Assembly (NCBI GenBank): GCA_025666215.1
Contig: CP102593.1
Span: 3,485,001-3,549,000, forward strand
DNA from: Xanthomonas campestris pv. phormiicola
GTDB taxonomy: Bacteria > Pseudomonadota > Gammaproteobacteria > Xanthomonadales > Xanthomonadaceae
DNA length: 64,000 nt
Reading direction: 5' to 3'
The notes beneath the pieces were generated by a model, which was not told where the DNA came from, did not search any database, and worked only from the letters and a program-made list of their open reading frames with translations. Both the position numbers and the translations under genes were made by a program. Of the stretch, positions 42,388 through 53,932 are shown in pieces (position 1 is the stretch's first letter; the number at the start of each line of letters is the position of its first letter).

Positions 42388-45153
42388 GTGAACACCCCGA
42401 ACCAACGGCGTGCAACCCGCCGCCATGTCCTTTGCGCGTCCGTCGCTGGCGTCCTCGCCGCCGCTGCCGCCGTCCCCACCGCGTTCGCCCAGGAGGCGGC
42501 CACCACCCTCGACCGCATCACCGTCACCGGCTCCAATATCCCCCGCACCAACACCGAGACCCCATCCCCGGTCCAGGTGGTCACCCGCCAGGAAATCGAC
42601 CGCACCGGCAAGAGCACGGTGGCCGAATACCTGCAGACCCTGACCTCCGACGGCGCCGGCTCGATTCCCAAGACCTTCGGCAACGGCTTCGCCGGCGGCG
42701 GCGCCGGCATCTCGCTGCGCGGCCTGGGCGCTGGCTCCACCCTGGTGCTGTTGAACGGCCGGCGCATGGCCACCTATGGCCTGGCCGACGACGGCCAGAA
42801 GGTCTTCACCGACCTGAGCACCATTCCGCTGGACGCGGTCGAGCGGATCGACATCCTCAAGGACGGCGCCTCGGCGATCTACGGCTCCGACGCGATCGCC
42901 GGCGTGGTCAACATCATCCTGCGCAGCGACTTCGAAGGCGCGATCCTGCGCGGCTCCTACGGCATGTCCGGCGACAGCGACGGCAACGCGCGCAAGGCCA
43001 CCCTGACCGCCGGCACCGGCAACCTCGCCACCGATGGCTGGAATGCGTTCTTCAGCCTGGACGTGGGCAAGACCGACGCGATCAAGATCAGCGATCGCAA
43101 GGACCGCAAGTGGATCGGCACCGGCGACATCCGCCGCTACGGCTACGCCGCCACCGACGCGCAGTTCCTCGGCGGCGCCTATCTCAGCGGCGGCACCGCA
43201 GGCGGCACCGGCCCGAACGGCTCGGTGTTCGACAACACCGCGCACCTGGTCGCCCTGCCCGGCTGCGCCAGCGTCAGCAACATTCCCGGCCAGACCGACG
43301 CCAGCGCCCAGGCCCAGGGCTGCCTATGGGATCCGGCGCAGAAGTTCCGCGACCTGAGCCCGGAAGAGAAGTACGTCAACGTGTTCGGCCGCGCCAGCTT
43401 CGCCTTCGGCGAGGGCGGCGAGATCTACACCGAGATCGGCTACTCGAAGAAGGAAACGGTTTTCTCCAACACCCCGTCGGGCGTGTCCGGCGGCTGGGGC
43501 TATCCCGGCGGCCCGGTCAACGCCAACAGCGGCGCCGGCGCCACCGTGCTCTACGCCGGCCATCCCGACAATCCGCTGCCCTACGCCGCACGCCTGCGCT
43601 ACAGCGCCTGGGACGTGGGCCCGCGCGTGACCGACAACACCAACGAGTTCAACCGCTTCCTGGCCGGGGTCAAGGGCAACTGGGGCGAGTGGAGCTACGA
43701 CACAGCCTACCTGCATTCGGGCACCGACCTGGTCAACAAGCGCACCGGCTTCCTGCGCTACAGCGCCGTTCGCTGCGTGCTCGGCAACCCGGCCTGCCCG
43801 GCCGGCACCTGGCGCATCGGCGACGACGCCGGGCTGAACTCGCAGGCGCTGTACGACTACATCTCGCCGACCATCAGCGCGCGCGCCAAGTCCAGCCTGG
43901 ACACGTTCAACTTCACCGTCTCGCGCAGCCTGGCCGACCTGCAGGGCGGCCCGCTGGGTCTGGCGCTGGGCACCGAATGGCGCCGCACCAGCAACAGCCT
44001 GACCCCGCAGACCTACACCGACGTCGGCGACATCATCGGCCTGGGCTACTCGGCCTACGACGGTACCCAGAACGTCTACGCCGCCTATGCCGAGCTGTCG
44101 GCGCCGGTGCTGGAGCAACTGGAACTGTCGGCGGCGGTGCGCTACGACAAGTACGAGAGCGGCGACAGCAAGGCCACGCCGAAGCTGGGCGTGAAGTGGA
44201 CCCCGGCCGACTGGATCGCCCTGCGCGCCAGCTACGCCGAAGGCTTCCGTGCGCCGAACCCGGCCGAGAACGGCGACGGCGGCCTGGCCGCGTTCTCCAA
44301 CGCACGCGATCCGGTGCGCTGCGCCATCGATCCGGCCAACGAATGCACCGCGCGTTCGGTGGCGATCATCACCCGCCCGAACCCGGCCCTGAAGCCGGAA
44401 GAGTCGAAGAGCTATTCGGTGGGCTTCGTGCTGCAGCCGACCGCCAGCACCTCGCTGACCGTGGATGCGTGGGAAATCAAGCGCACCAACGAAATCGCCC
44501 AGGGCAGCACCGCCGACGCGATCGCCGCCGGCAGTGTCCTGCGCGACAGCAACGATATCGGCGGCGTGGCCAACAGCGGCACCATCCTGGCGGTCAACAC
44601 CGCGTACGTGAATGCCAATTCCTCGCGCGTGCGCGGCATCGATACGGACATCCGCCAAACCTTCGACATCGGTCCGGGCCAGCTGGAGCTGGACGCGCAG
44701 TGGAGCCACCTGCTCAAGTTCGAGCGTACCGAAGGCGATACCACCGTCGATTACGTCGGCACCCACGGCAACTGCGACGTGACCAACTGCATCGGCACCC
44801 CGCAGGACCGCATCAACGTCGGCACCACCTGGAAGCAGGGCAGCTGGAGCGTCAGCGGCGTGGTCAACTACATCGACAGCATCGAGAACAAGGACCGCCG
44901 CGGCGGCGACTACCTGGCGTTCTACGCCGACGGCAGCCCGGTCGAGAAGATCGCCTCGTTCACCACCTTCGATCTGTCCGGCCGCTGGAGCGTCACCGAG
45001 GCGTTCGAACTCAACGCCTCGGTGCAGAACGTGTTCGACCGGATCGCCCCGCTGGATCCGTCCACCTACGGTGCGGTCAACTACAACCCGCTGCACTACA
45101 GCGGCGCGGTCGGCCGCTACTTCACGCTGGGCGCGAAGTACACGTTCAACTGA
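42388..45153 (+). CDS. TonB-dependent outer-membrane receptor
   Basis: 921 residues from GTG 42388. Long signal peptide (ending PTAFAQ, about residue 33), TonB-box-like LDRITVTGSNIPR, plug domain (about 55-180) with VEYLQ-type segments, LRGLGAGSTLVLLNGRRMAT, VERIDILKDGASAIYGSDAI then AGVVNIIL, and a long 22-strand barrel ending YFTLGAKYTFN. Two loop Cys pairs are visible (CASVSN..CLWD; CVLGNPAC). The OMR-type plug suggests uptake of a peptide, glycan or chelate; which cannot be read. The tonB gene upstream and strong terminator downstream make a two-gene uptake unit. Confidence 0.95.
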   Translation: MNTPNQRRATRRHVLCASVAGVLAAAAAVPTAFAQEAATTLDRITVTGSNIPRTNTETPSPVQVVTRQEIDRTGKSTVAEYLQTLTSDGAGSIPKTFGNGFAGGGAGISLRGLGAGSTLVLLNGRRMATYGLADDGQKVFTDLSTIPLDAVERIDILKDGASAIYGSDAIAGVVNIILRSDFEGAILRGSYGMSGDSDGNARKATLTAGTGNLATDGWNAFFSLDVGKTDAIKISDRKDRKWIGTGDIRRYGYAATDAQFLGGAYLSGGTAGGTGPNGSVFDNTAHLVALPGCASVSNIPGQTDASAQAQGCLWDPAQKFRDLSPEEKYVNVFGRASFAFGEGGEIYTEIGYSKKETVFSNTPSGVSGGWGYPGGPVNANSGAGATVLYAGHPDNPLPYAARLRYSAWDVGPRVTDNTNEFNRFLAGVKGNWGEWSYDTAYLHSGTDLVNKRTGFLRYSAVRCVLGNPACPAGTWRIGDDAGLNSQALYDYISPTISARAKSSLDTFNFTVSRSLADLQGGPLGLALGTEWRRTSNSLTPQTYTDVGDIIGLGYSAYDGTQNVYAAYAELSAPVLEQLELSAAVRYDKYESGDSKATPKLGVKWTPADWIALRASYAEGFRAPNPAENGDGGLAAFSNARDPVRCAIDPANECTARSVAIITRPNPALKPEESKSYSVGFVLQPTASTSLTVDAWEIKRTNEIAQGSTADAIAAGSVLRDSNDIGGVANSGTILAVNTAYVNANSSRVRGIDTDIRQTFDIGPGQLELDAQWSHLLKFERTEGDTTVDYVGTHGNCDVTNCIGTPQDRINVGTTWKQGSWSVSGVVNYIDSIENKDRRGGDYLAFYADGSPVEKIASFTTFDLSGRWSVTEAFELNASVQNVFDRIAPLDPSTYGAVNYNPLHYSGAVGRYFTLGAKYTFN

Positions 45154-45174
45154 TCGAACGCGTTGCGCTGCACG

Positions 45175-45205
45175 AAAAGCCCGGGCGCAAGCCCGGGCTT
45201 TTTCT
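45175..45205 (+). terminator. Rho-independent terminator after the TonB-dependent receptor
   Basis: Stem AAAAGCCCGGGC / GCCCGGGCTTTTT with a 4-nt loop and a T-rich tail, 22 bp after the stop. Confidence 0.88.
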
Positions 45206-45324
45206 TTTGCGCCGACCCTGCGCAAGTCGTGTCGCGGTTCCGCCGCCGGCTTGGCGCCGGCGCTACGTGCGCTGCGCGGCCGGCGCGCCGTGCACGCACC
45301 GGGCGTATCAGGCCGATCGAACGA

Positions 45325-45795
45325 TCACGCGCGATGGTAGGGATGATTGGCCAGCATCGCCGCGGCGCGGTACAGCTGCTCGGCCACCACCAGGCGCACC
45401 AGCATGTGCGGCAGGGTCAGCGGACCCAGCGACCAGGACTCGCTGGCCACCGCCAATACTTCGGGCGAATGGCCTTCGGGGCCGCCGATCAGCAGCGCCA
45501 GGTCGCGGCCCTGGCCGCGCCAGTGCTCCATGCGCTGCGCCAGCTGTTCGGAACTGTGCGCCTTGCCGGGCACGTCCAGCGCCACCACCAGCGCGTTCTT
45601 CGGCAGCGCGGCGAGCACGCGGCGGCCTTCGTCCTCGATCGCGCGCTGCGCATCGCGGCCCTTGCCGCGCAGCCCGGGTTCGATCTCGACCAGCTCCAGC
45701 GGCAGCCAGTGCGACAGCCGCTTGCGGTATTCGGCGAAGCCCTGCGCGACCCAGGCGGGCGCGCGTTCGCCGGTGGCGATCAGGCGCGCCTTCAT
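45325..45795 (-). CDS. rlmH: 23S rRNA (pseudouridine1915-N3)-methyltransferase
   Basis: 156 residues, full length. SPOUT-class markers: LLIGGPEGHSPEVLA (knot SAM loop) and the end LPHMLVRLVVAEQLYRAAAM then LANHPYHR, diagnostic of RlmH. It methylates pseudouridine 1915 in helix 69 of the assembled 70S ribosome. It is part of the conserved cluster leuS-lptE-holA-nadD-rsfS-rlmH; here a J-domain protein gene separates it from rsfS. Confidence 0.96.
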   Translation of the reverse strand: MKARLIATGERAPAWVAQGFAEYRKRLSHWLPLELVEIEPGLRGKGRDAQRAIEDEGRRVLAALPKNALVVALDVPGKAHSSEQLAQRMEHWRGQGRDLALLIGGPEGHSPEVLAVASESWSLGPLTLPHMLVRLVVAEQLYRAAAMLANHPYHRA

Positions 45796-45841
45796 CGTTG
45801 CGGCGCAGCCGGCCGGCGTTGCCCCCCATGCACCACACGCA

Positions 45842-46912
45842 TCACCAGCGCTCGGCGGAAAAAGCGAACTCCATCAGCGCCGCATGGCGCTCCTGCTCGT
45901 CGATGCGCGCGCGCTGCAGCTTGAGCCATTGCTTGAGCGTGGAGGCCTGCTGCAGATAGCGCAGCTCCTCGGCGTATTCCTCGATCTCGTCCTGCACGTG
46001 GCGCTTGATCTGCGCCATCAGCGGATCGAGGCGTTGCGGCTTCGGCCGGCGCTCGGCGTACACGTCGTACCTGTCCAGGAACGATGCGGCGACCTGCGCC
46101 AGTTCCTGCTCCACCTCTTTCAACTGCGTGGCCAGCATCCGGTTGTAGTGCTGGATGCGCTCCTCGCTCATCGCCGCGATCCCGGCGCGATCCAATTGGC
46201 CGATTTCCAGTTGCAACTCCAGCAACCCCAGCAGATCGCCATCGCGATAGGCGCTGTTGAGACGCTGCATCAGCGCGGTCTTGCGCTCGCGCTGCTGCGG
46301 ATCGCTCTCGCGGTCCGGGTGCAGGGCCGCCACCAGTTTGCGATAGAGCTCGCGCAAGGACTGCTGCGGATCGAACGCGGTTTTCTGCGCCTTGCGCGTG
46401 CCGGCGCGCCGGCTCTTGGCGGTCTTCTGCGCGCGGTCGGCCGCATGCGCCTGCTGCTCGTGCAGGCGTTGCTGCACCTGCGCGTAAAGCTCTTCGGGCG
46501 ATTGGATATGGTCCAGCTCTTCCGGTGCAAGGCCGAACTCGGCGCCGATCACCGACTTCAGCAGTTCGTTGGATTCGGCGATTTCCTGGTCGAAGCCCAC
46601 CTCGCTGTGGCGATCGTAGATCGGCTTCAGCTGCTCGAAGCCGCCTTCCTCGATCAGCGGGCCGGCCAACTCGCAGATGATGTCGGACAAGTCGGCGCGA
46701 TCGCGCTTGCTCAGCCTGTGAGCGGCATAGGCTGCGTCCAGCGCATGCACCAGCTGCGCCTGGGCCGCGTCGCGCGCCTGCAGCAGCGGCTCCACCTGCT
46801 CGTGATAGCGCTGCTCCCAGCGCGGCAGCGCCTCGCGCCATGCCAGCAGTTCCAGGCGATAGCGCTCCAGGCGCTGGACCAGCGTATCGAAGCGCTTGCG
46901 CGCGGGGGTCAT
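45842..46912 (-). CDS. J-domain protein in the rsfS-rlmH cluster
   Basis: About 356 residues from ATG 46912; ATGs at 46948 and 46999 (the latter overlapping rsfS by 8 bp) are possible alternatives. Mostly charged helices: an N-terminal helical region with coiled-coil propensity, then a J-domain-like segment LRELYRKLVAALHPDRESDP with the HPD tripeptide at 198-200 and NSAYRDGDLLGLLEL after it, then another long helical region. The J segment lies mid-protein rather than at an end. A cochaperone for Hsp70 is the inference; partner unknown. It is inserted between rsfS and rlmH, which are adjacent in many bacteria. Confidence 0.85.
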   Translation of the reverse strand: MTPARKRFDTLVQRLERYRLELLAWREALPRWEQRYHEQVEPLLQARDAAQAQLVHALDAAYAAHRLSKRDRADLSDIICELAGPLIEEGGFEQLKPIYDRHSEVGFDQEIAESNELLKSVIGAEFGLAPEELDHIQSPEELYAQVQQRLHEQQAHAADRAQKTAKSRRAGTRKAQKTAFDPQQSLRELYRKLVAALHPDRESDPQQRERKTALMQRLNSAYRDGDLLGLLELQLEIGQLDRAGIAAMSEERIQHYNRMLATQLKEVEQELAQVAASFLDRYDVYAERRPKPQRLDPLMAQIKRHVQDEIEEYAEELRYLQQASTLKQWLKLQRARIDEQERHAALMEFAFSAERW

Positions 46913-46991
46913 TCGGCTCTGCGTTGCGTCCTGCGCGCGCAGTTGCATGGACTGCGCAACGTCGCGGCCAGCGCGTGAGCCGTCGCGCCGC

Positions 46992-47402
46992 TCAGGCATC
47001 GCGTTCGGCGTCCGCGTCGCTCGGCGGCTGGTCGCCGACCGTCCACAGCCGCTCCAGCGCATAGAACTCGCGCACCCGCGGCAGCATCACGTGCACCACC
47101 ACGTCGCCGAGATCGACCAGCACCCACTCGGCCTCGCGTTCGCCTTCCACGCCCAGCGGCATCACGTCCAATTTCTTGGCGTGCTTGATCACTTCGTCGG
47201 CGATCGACTTGACGTGGCGGGTGGAGGTGCCGGACACCACGATCATGTAGTCGGTGACGCTGGACTTGCCGCGCACGTCGATTTCCACCGCATCCTTGGC
47301 CTTGAGCTCGTCGAGCGCGTTGCGGACATGGGCGAGCAGGACCGGCAACGACGGTGGCGGGTTGGGCAGTTGGGTCTTGATGACGTGGGCTTGACTGGAC
47401 AA
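46992..47402 (-). CDS. rsfS: Ribosome silencing factor RsfS
   Basis: 136 residues. RsfS/DUF143 markers: [20 protein letters not shown] then [19 protein letters not shown], and [20 protein letters not shown] then FYALERLW. It binds uL14 on the 50S subunit and blocks subunit joining under starvation. In the leuS-lptE-holA-nadD cluster, immediately after nadD. Confidence 0.95.
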   Translation of the reverse strand: MSSQAHVIKTQLPNPPPSLPVLLAHVRNALDELKAKDAVEIDVRGKSSVTDYMIVVSGTSTRHVKSIADEVIKHAKKLDVMPLGVEGEREAEWVLVDLGDVVVHVMLPRVREFYALERLWTVGDQPPSDADAERDA

Positions 47403-47461
47403 AGGTGCGAACTCGATGGAATGGGCGAATTATAGGGAACTACGCGAAGACGCGTATTCAG

Positions 47462-48310
47462 CTAGCCGGCGCGGGCGCCGCTGGGGGGCAATGCATACAG
47501 CCCGGCGGCACGGATGTAGTCCGCGACCGCGGCCGGCACCAGCGCCGCCCAGTCGCCGCCGGCGGCGATGCGCTCACGCACCTGGCTGGCCGATTCGCTG
47601 CGCAACGGCTGCCGCAGGCACCACAACAGGCCGCCCGGCGCGGAGGCCAGTGCCTGCGGCGACGCCGCCCAGCGCCCGGCCACCGCCTGCGCCAGTTCGG
47701 CCGGCAAGGCGCGTTCCCAGCCGCTGCCGGCACGGTCGGCGACGACCAGGTGCGCCGTGTCGAGCAGGCTGCGCCAGTCGCGCCAGGCGTTGAAGCCGAC
47801 GAAGCTGTCGGCGCCGATCAGCAGCGCCAGCGGCGCGGCGGCGCCGAGTTCGGCGCGCAGTTCGCGCACCGTGTCGATGCTGTACGAGGCCACGCCCGGC
47901 TGCGCCAGCGCGCGCTGCAGCTCGTGCCGGTCGAGCAACAGCCCGGCTTCGCCGGCGATCGCCAGCGCCAGCATCTCGCAGCGTTGCCGCGCATCGGCCC
48001 CGGGCGCCTGCCGATGCGGCGGATCGGCCGCCGGCATCAGCCGCACCGGCACCGCGAACGCATCGCGCGCCGCCCGCGCGATCGCCAGGTGGCCGTTGTG
48101 GATCGGGTCGAAGGTGCCGCCGTAGATCAGGTGCAGGTGTCGGGACTCGGGACTCGGGACTCGGGACTCGGAAAATCCGGACGTCGGCGACAACAACGGC
48201 TGCAGAGACCGTCCCGCACGTTGAGCGGAGGCACAACCAGCAGCGCCCGCACTCGCTGGGTTCCCGCTGTTCCGAGTCCCGAGTCCCGAGTCCCGAGTCC
48301 CGGCGGTCAT
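47462..48310 (-). CDS. nadD: Nicotinate-nucleotide adenylyltransferase with repeat-derived N-terminal extension
   Basis: 282 residues from ATG 48310; the family is usually about 215-225. The NadD body starts near residue 58 (HLHLIYGGTFDP, with GGTFDPIHNGH at 64-74) and is complete (SYSIDTVRELRAELG, SQVRERIA). Between the ATG and the body there is no alternative ATG, GTG or TTG in frame close to the body. The intervening 57 codons are encoded by an inverted 7-bp-repeat element (48140-48303) and its loop. The ATG overlaps the holA stop (ATGA), which fits coupled translation. So the extension appears translated, or a non-canonical CTG start is used. It makes deamido-NAD+ from nicotinate mononucleotide. 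Confidence 0.88.
   Translation of the reverse strand: MTAGTRDSGLGTRNSGNPASAGAAGCASAQRAGRSLQPLLSPTSGFSESRVPSPESRHLHLIYGGTFDPIHNGHLAIARAARDAFAVPVRLMPAADPPHRQAPGADARQRCEMLALAIAGEAGLLLDRHELQRALAQPGVASYSIDTVRELRAELGAAAPLALLIGADSFVGFNAWRDWRSLLDTAHLVVADRAGSGWERALPAELAQAVAGRWAASPQALASAPGGLLWCLRQPLRSESASQVRERIAAGGDWAALVPAAVADYIRAAGLYALPPSGARAG
48140..48303. repeat. Inverted GGGACTC-array element at the holA-nadD junction
   Basis: Left arm 48140-48171 (TCGGGAC units, ending ACTCGGAAAA) and right arm 48270-48303 (GAGTCCC units) are inverted around a spacer of about 98 bp. Arrangement and the GGAAAA edge match the element at 38241-38374; spacer sequences differ. It lies between the NadD body and the ATG that overlaps holA, and is in frame with nadD throughout. 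Confidence 0.9.
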
Positions 48311-49341
48311 ACCACCAACAACCGCACCGCCCGCGCCTCGGCGATGGCCAGCAGCAGACGCTCCAGTGCGATCCAGGCATCGCCGTCGGCGCGGCCCTTG
48401 GCGATGCGGTCGATGCGCCCGGCTTCGGCGGCGAAGCGTTCCCAGCGGCGCGGTTCGGCATGCCGCTGCAGGGCGCGCTTGAACGGCGCCTGGCGCGACT
48501 CCCAGATGCCCTGCCCCTTCATCTCCGCAGCCAGGTTGCCGCCGGCCGCCTGGACCTTGGCCAGCGCCGCGGTGCGCAGCAGTTCCTTGATCAGGATCGG
48601 CAGCAAGGCCGCCACCGCTTCGCCCTCGGCGCGCAGCCCGGCGAGCATGCGGCCCACCGCCGGCGCCTGCCCGGCCAGGGTGGCCTCGGCCAGGCGGAAC
48701 ACGTCGTAACGCGCGGCATCGGCGACCAGCGACTCCATCGTCGCCACGTCCAGGCTGTTGCCGTCGGCCAGCAGCGCCAGCTTGTCGATCTCCTGCGCGG
48801 CGGCCAGCAGGTTGCCTTCGACCCGCTCGGCCAGGCGCTGCACCGCGCCGGCATCGGCGCGCAGGCCCTTGCTGCGCAGGCGGCGCTCGATCCAGTCGCC
48901 CAGTTCGTGCGGCTTGATCGCCCAGGCCACCGCGATCACCCCGAGCCGGCCGACCGCGTCGGCCCACTTGCCCTGGTGCGCCTTGCTCCATTCGTTGCAG
49001 GTGATCAGCAGCACCACGTCCGGCGGCGGGTCGGCGCAGAACGCGCTGATCACCTCGCCGCCTTCCTTGCCGGGCTTGCCGCTGGGCAGGCGCAGCTCGA
49101 TCAGCCGGCGCGGGCTGAACAGGCTCGGCGCATTGAAGCTGGAATACAGCTGGCTCCAGTCGAAATCGCGGCCGTCGGCGTCGAACACCTCGCGTTCGCC
49201 GATGCCTTCGGCACGCGCACGCGCACGCACCGCGTCGGCGGCCTCGAGCACGCGCAGGGTTTCCGGGCCGGCGATCAGGTAGACCGGATGCAGCGGCTGC
49301 GCGGCCGGCTGGGTGACGAGCTGTTCGGGACGCAATTCCAT
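48307..49341 (-). CDS. holA: DNA polymerase III subunit delta
   Basis: 344 residues, full length. HolA markers: the N-terminal YLIAGPETLRVLEAADAVRA, a DVVLLITCNEW-type strand, and LAERVEGNLLAAAQEIDKLA in the lid region. It opens the beta clamp within the clamp loader. The start at 49341 follows lptE by 69 bp. The stop overlaps nadD's ATG. Confidence 0.94.
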   Translation of the reverse strand: MELRPEQLVTQPAAQPLHPVYLIAGPETLRVLEAADAVRARARAEGIGEREVFDADGRDFDWSQLYSSFNAPSLFSPRRLIELRLPSGKPGKEGGEVISAFCADPPPDVVLLITCNEWSKAHQGKWADAVGRLGVIAVAWAIKPHELGDWIERRLRSKGLRADAGAVQRLAERVEGNLLAAAQEIDKLALLADGNSLDVATMESLVADAARYDVFRLAEATLAGQAPAVGRMLAGLRAEGEAVAALLPILIKELLRTAALAKVQAAGGNLAAEMKGQGIWESRQAPFKRALQRHAEPRRWERFAAEAGRIDRIAKGRADGDAWIALERLLLAIAEARAVRLLVV

Positions 49342-49410
49342 GGCGGCAGCCTGGGACGGGTCAGCCGGCCGCGGCGGTCGATCGCGCTGCGGCCGGCGGC
49401 GAGCGGCGGA

Positions 49411-50013
49411 TCAAGGCTGCGGCGTGGTCGCCGGCGGCGTGCCGGTGTCGGGCTTGCCTTCGACCGGCGTACCGGTGGCGGCAGGCGGGGCCTGGTTGAC
49501 GTTCTTGCCGTCGCGCACCTCGGCGCGCACCACGCTGTCGATCCGACGCAGGATCGAGGCCGACATATCGCGGCGCAACTCGTCGGCGAGGATCTCGCGT
49601 TCGGTCGTGGTGCCGGTGGCGTCGGTGGCCGGCGCCACGTAGTCGCGCGACAGCTCGATCACCTGCTGCGGCACCAGCACGCTGCCGTCGGCGCGGCGGA
49701 ATACGAAGATCGCCGCGTAGCGCAGGCTGTATTCCTGGGCGCGGCCCGCGGCGTCGATCGAGATCGGCAGGTCGCCCCAGCGCTCGGACAGCAGCTCCAG
49801 ACGCGCCACGCCGGTGTTGACCTCGTCAGGAGCGATCTCGGCGCCCGCAGCGCGCAGGCCGCGCTTGAGCAGCTTGACCAGCTCACTGTACGGCGCCGAG
49901 GAAACCACCTTCACCGAGGGCGTGCCGGCCGGCAGGGTCAGCTTGTCGCGCAGGTGGAAGCCGCAGGCGGTCAGCGACGTCGCGAAAACGAGGGCGAGCA
50001 GGAATCGGGTCAT
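49411..50013 (-). CDS. lptE: LPS-assembly lipoprotein LptE
   Basis: About 200 residues. ATG 50013 (MTRFLLAL); a GTG two codons upstream is also possible. Lipoprotein signal ending SLTAC (Cys17), then GFHLRDKLTLP, the diagnostic LptE start of the mature chain, and a body with RRDMSASILRRIDSV. The C-terminal about 35 residues are Pro/Thr-rich and not conserved. LptE plugs the LptD barrel and delivers LPS to the cell surface. It sits between leuS and holA as in most gammaproteobacteria. Confidence 0.93.
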   Translation of the reverse strand: MTRFLLALVFATSLTACGFHLRDKLTLPAGTPSVKVVSSAPYSELVKLLKRGLRAAGAEIAPDEVNTGVARLELLSERWGDLPISIDAAGRAQEYSLRYAAIFVFRRADGSVLVPQQVIELSRDYVAPATDATGTTTEREILADELRRDMSASILRRIDSVVRAEVRDGKNVNQAPPAATGTPVEGKPDTGTPPATTPQP

Positions 50014-50164
50014 GGACACAGTCTGGAGGAGCCGGCTGGGCGCGGCAACAGGCGGCTAGCCTGCCGGATGCCGCGTGAACGAGGGTTGAGACAGGCCGCG
50101 CCGCGCACCGGTGGCGACGGCGGATGCAACGCCGCCACGGCGCCCGCGCCGGTGGTGCCGAGGT

Positions 50165-53074
<2,910 letters not shown>

Positions 53075-53698
53075 TCAGCCGCTGCGCGGCACCGCGTGCG
53101 GCCCGGGCCAGCAGGCCAGCAACGCCAGCCAGGCCCACCACAGCAGGAAGACCAGCCGCTGCGCCACCGCCGCGGACAGCAGCGGGTCCAGCGCGAATGC
53201 GCCGAGCGCGGCCAGCAGCGCCACCGCCAGGGCCGACCGCGCCCAGCCGCGCGCGCCGGGCTGGCGCCAGGCACCGACGGCCAGCAGGCTGGCCGCCGCC
53301 ACCAGCGCCACCACCCACAGCAGCCAGGCGCTGGCATGCAACTGGGTGGCGCGCGATTCCAGGTCGGCCGGATCCAGCGGCAGCAGGCCCATGCCGGCGA
53401 AGGCCAGCCCGGCCAGCAGCAGCAACTGGCCGCCGACGCGCAGCGACCAGGGCGCGCCACGGCCGCTGCGCTGCAGCAGGCGCAGCGCCAGCGCCACCGC
53501 CAGCGCCCCGGGCAGCACGAAGGCCAGCAGGTCGAAGGCCCAGGCATGGGCGATGCCGCTGGCGCCGAGCAGCGCGACCGGATGCGACCACGGCAGATAG
53601 CCCGGCAGCGCCAGGCCGAAGCCCACGACCGCAGCCACGGCGGCGACCGCCAGCAACGGTCCTGCGTAGCCCAGCGCCTGATCGTATCGGTTGCTCAT
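53075..53698 (-). CDS. DUF998 family membrane protein
   Basis: 207 residues with about six hydrophobic segments. It begins MSNRYDQALGYAGPLLA and has the DUF998 pattern LPLDPADLESRATQLHASAW, a helix with a conserved His facing the membrane. No catalytic motif is known for the family. Function unknown. It is alone, between leuS and the divergent thioredoxin-like gene. Confidence 0.85.
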   Translation of the reverse strand: MSNRYDQALGYAGPLLAVAAVAAVVGFGLALPGYLPWSHPVALLGASGIAHAWAFDLLAFVLPGALAVALALRLLQRSGRGAPWSLRVGGQLLLLAGLAFAGMGLLPLDPADLESRATQLHASAWLLWVVALVAAASLLAVGAWRQPGARGWARSALAVALLAALGAFALDPLLSAAVAQRLVFLLWWAWLALLACWPGPHAVPRSG

Positions 53699-53932
53699 CG
53701 TGTTTCCCGGCCGCTGCGTCGGTACGCCACCGCGGCGCGCCAAACCCCCATTGTCGCCGCTGCCACCGCGGCTGGCACCCCGCCTGCCCCGGTACGCTGG
53801 CGATCGCCGCAGCGCCCTCGCTCGCGGCCCGCACCGCGCGCCGCGCAGGCCGTCGCCTGCCTGCGCACCCTTGCGTCGCCGCCGGTCTGCCACCATAGAG
53901 GCCATCTTCTTCGCCTGCCACGATGAGCCCCC

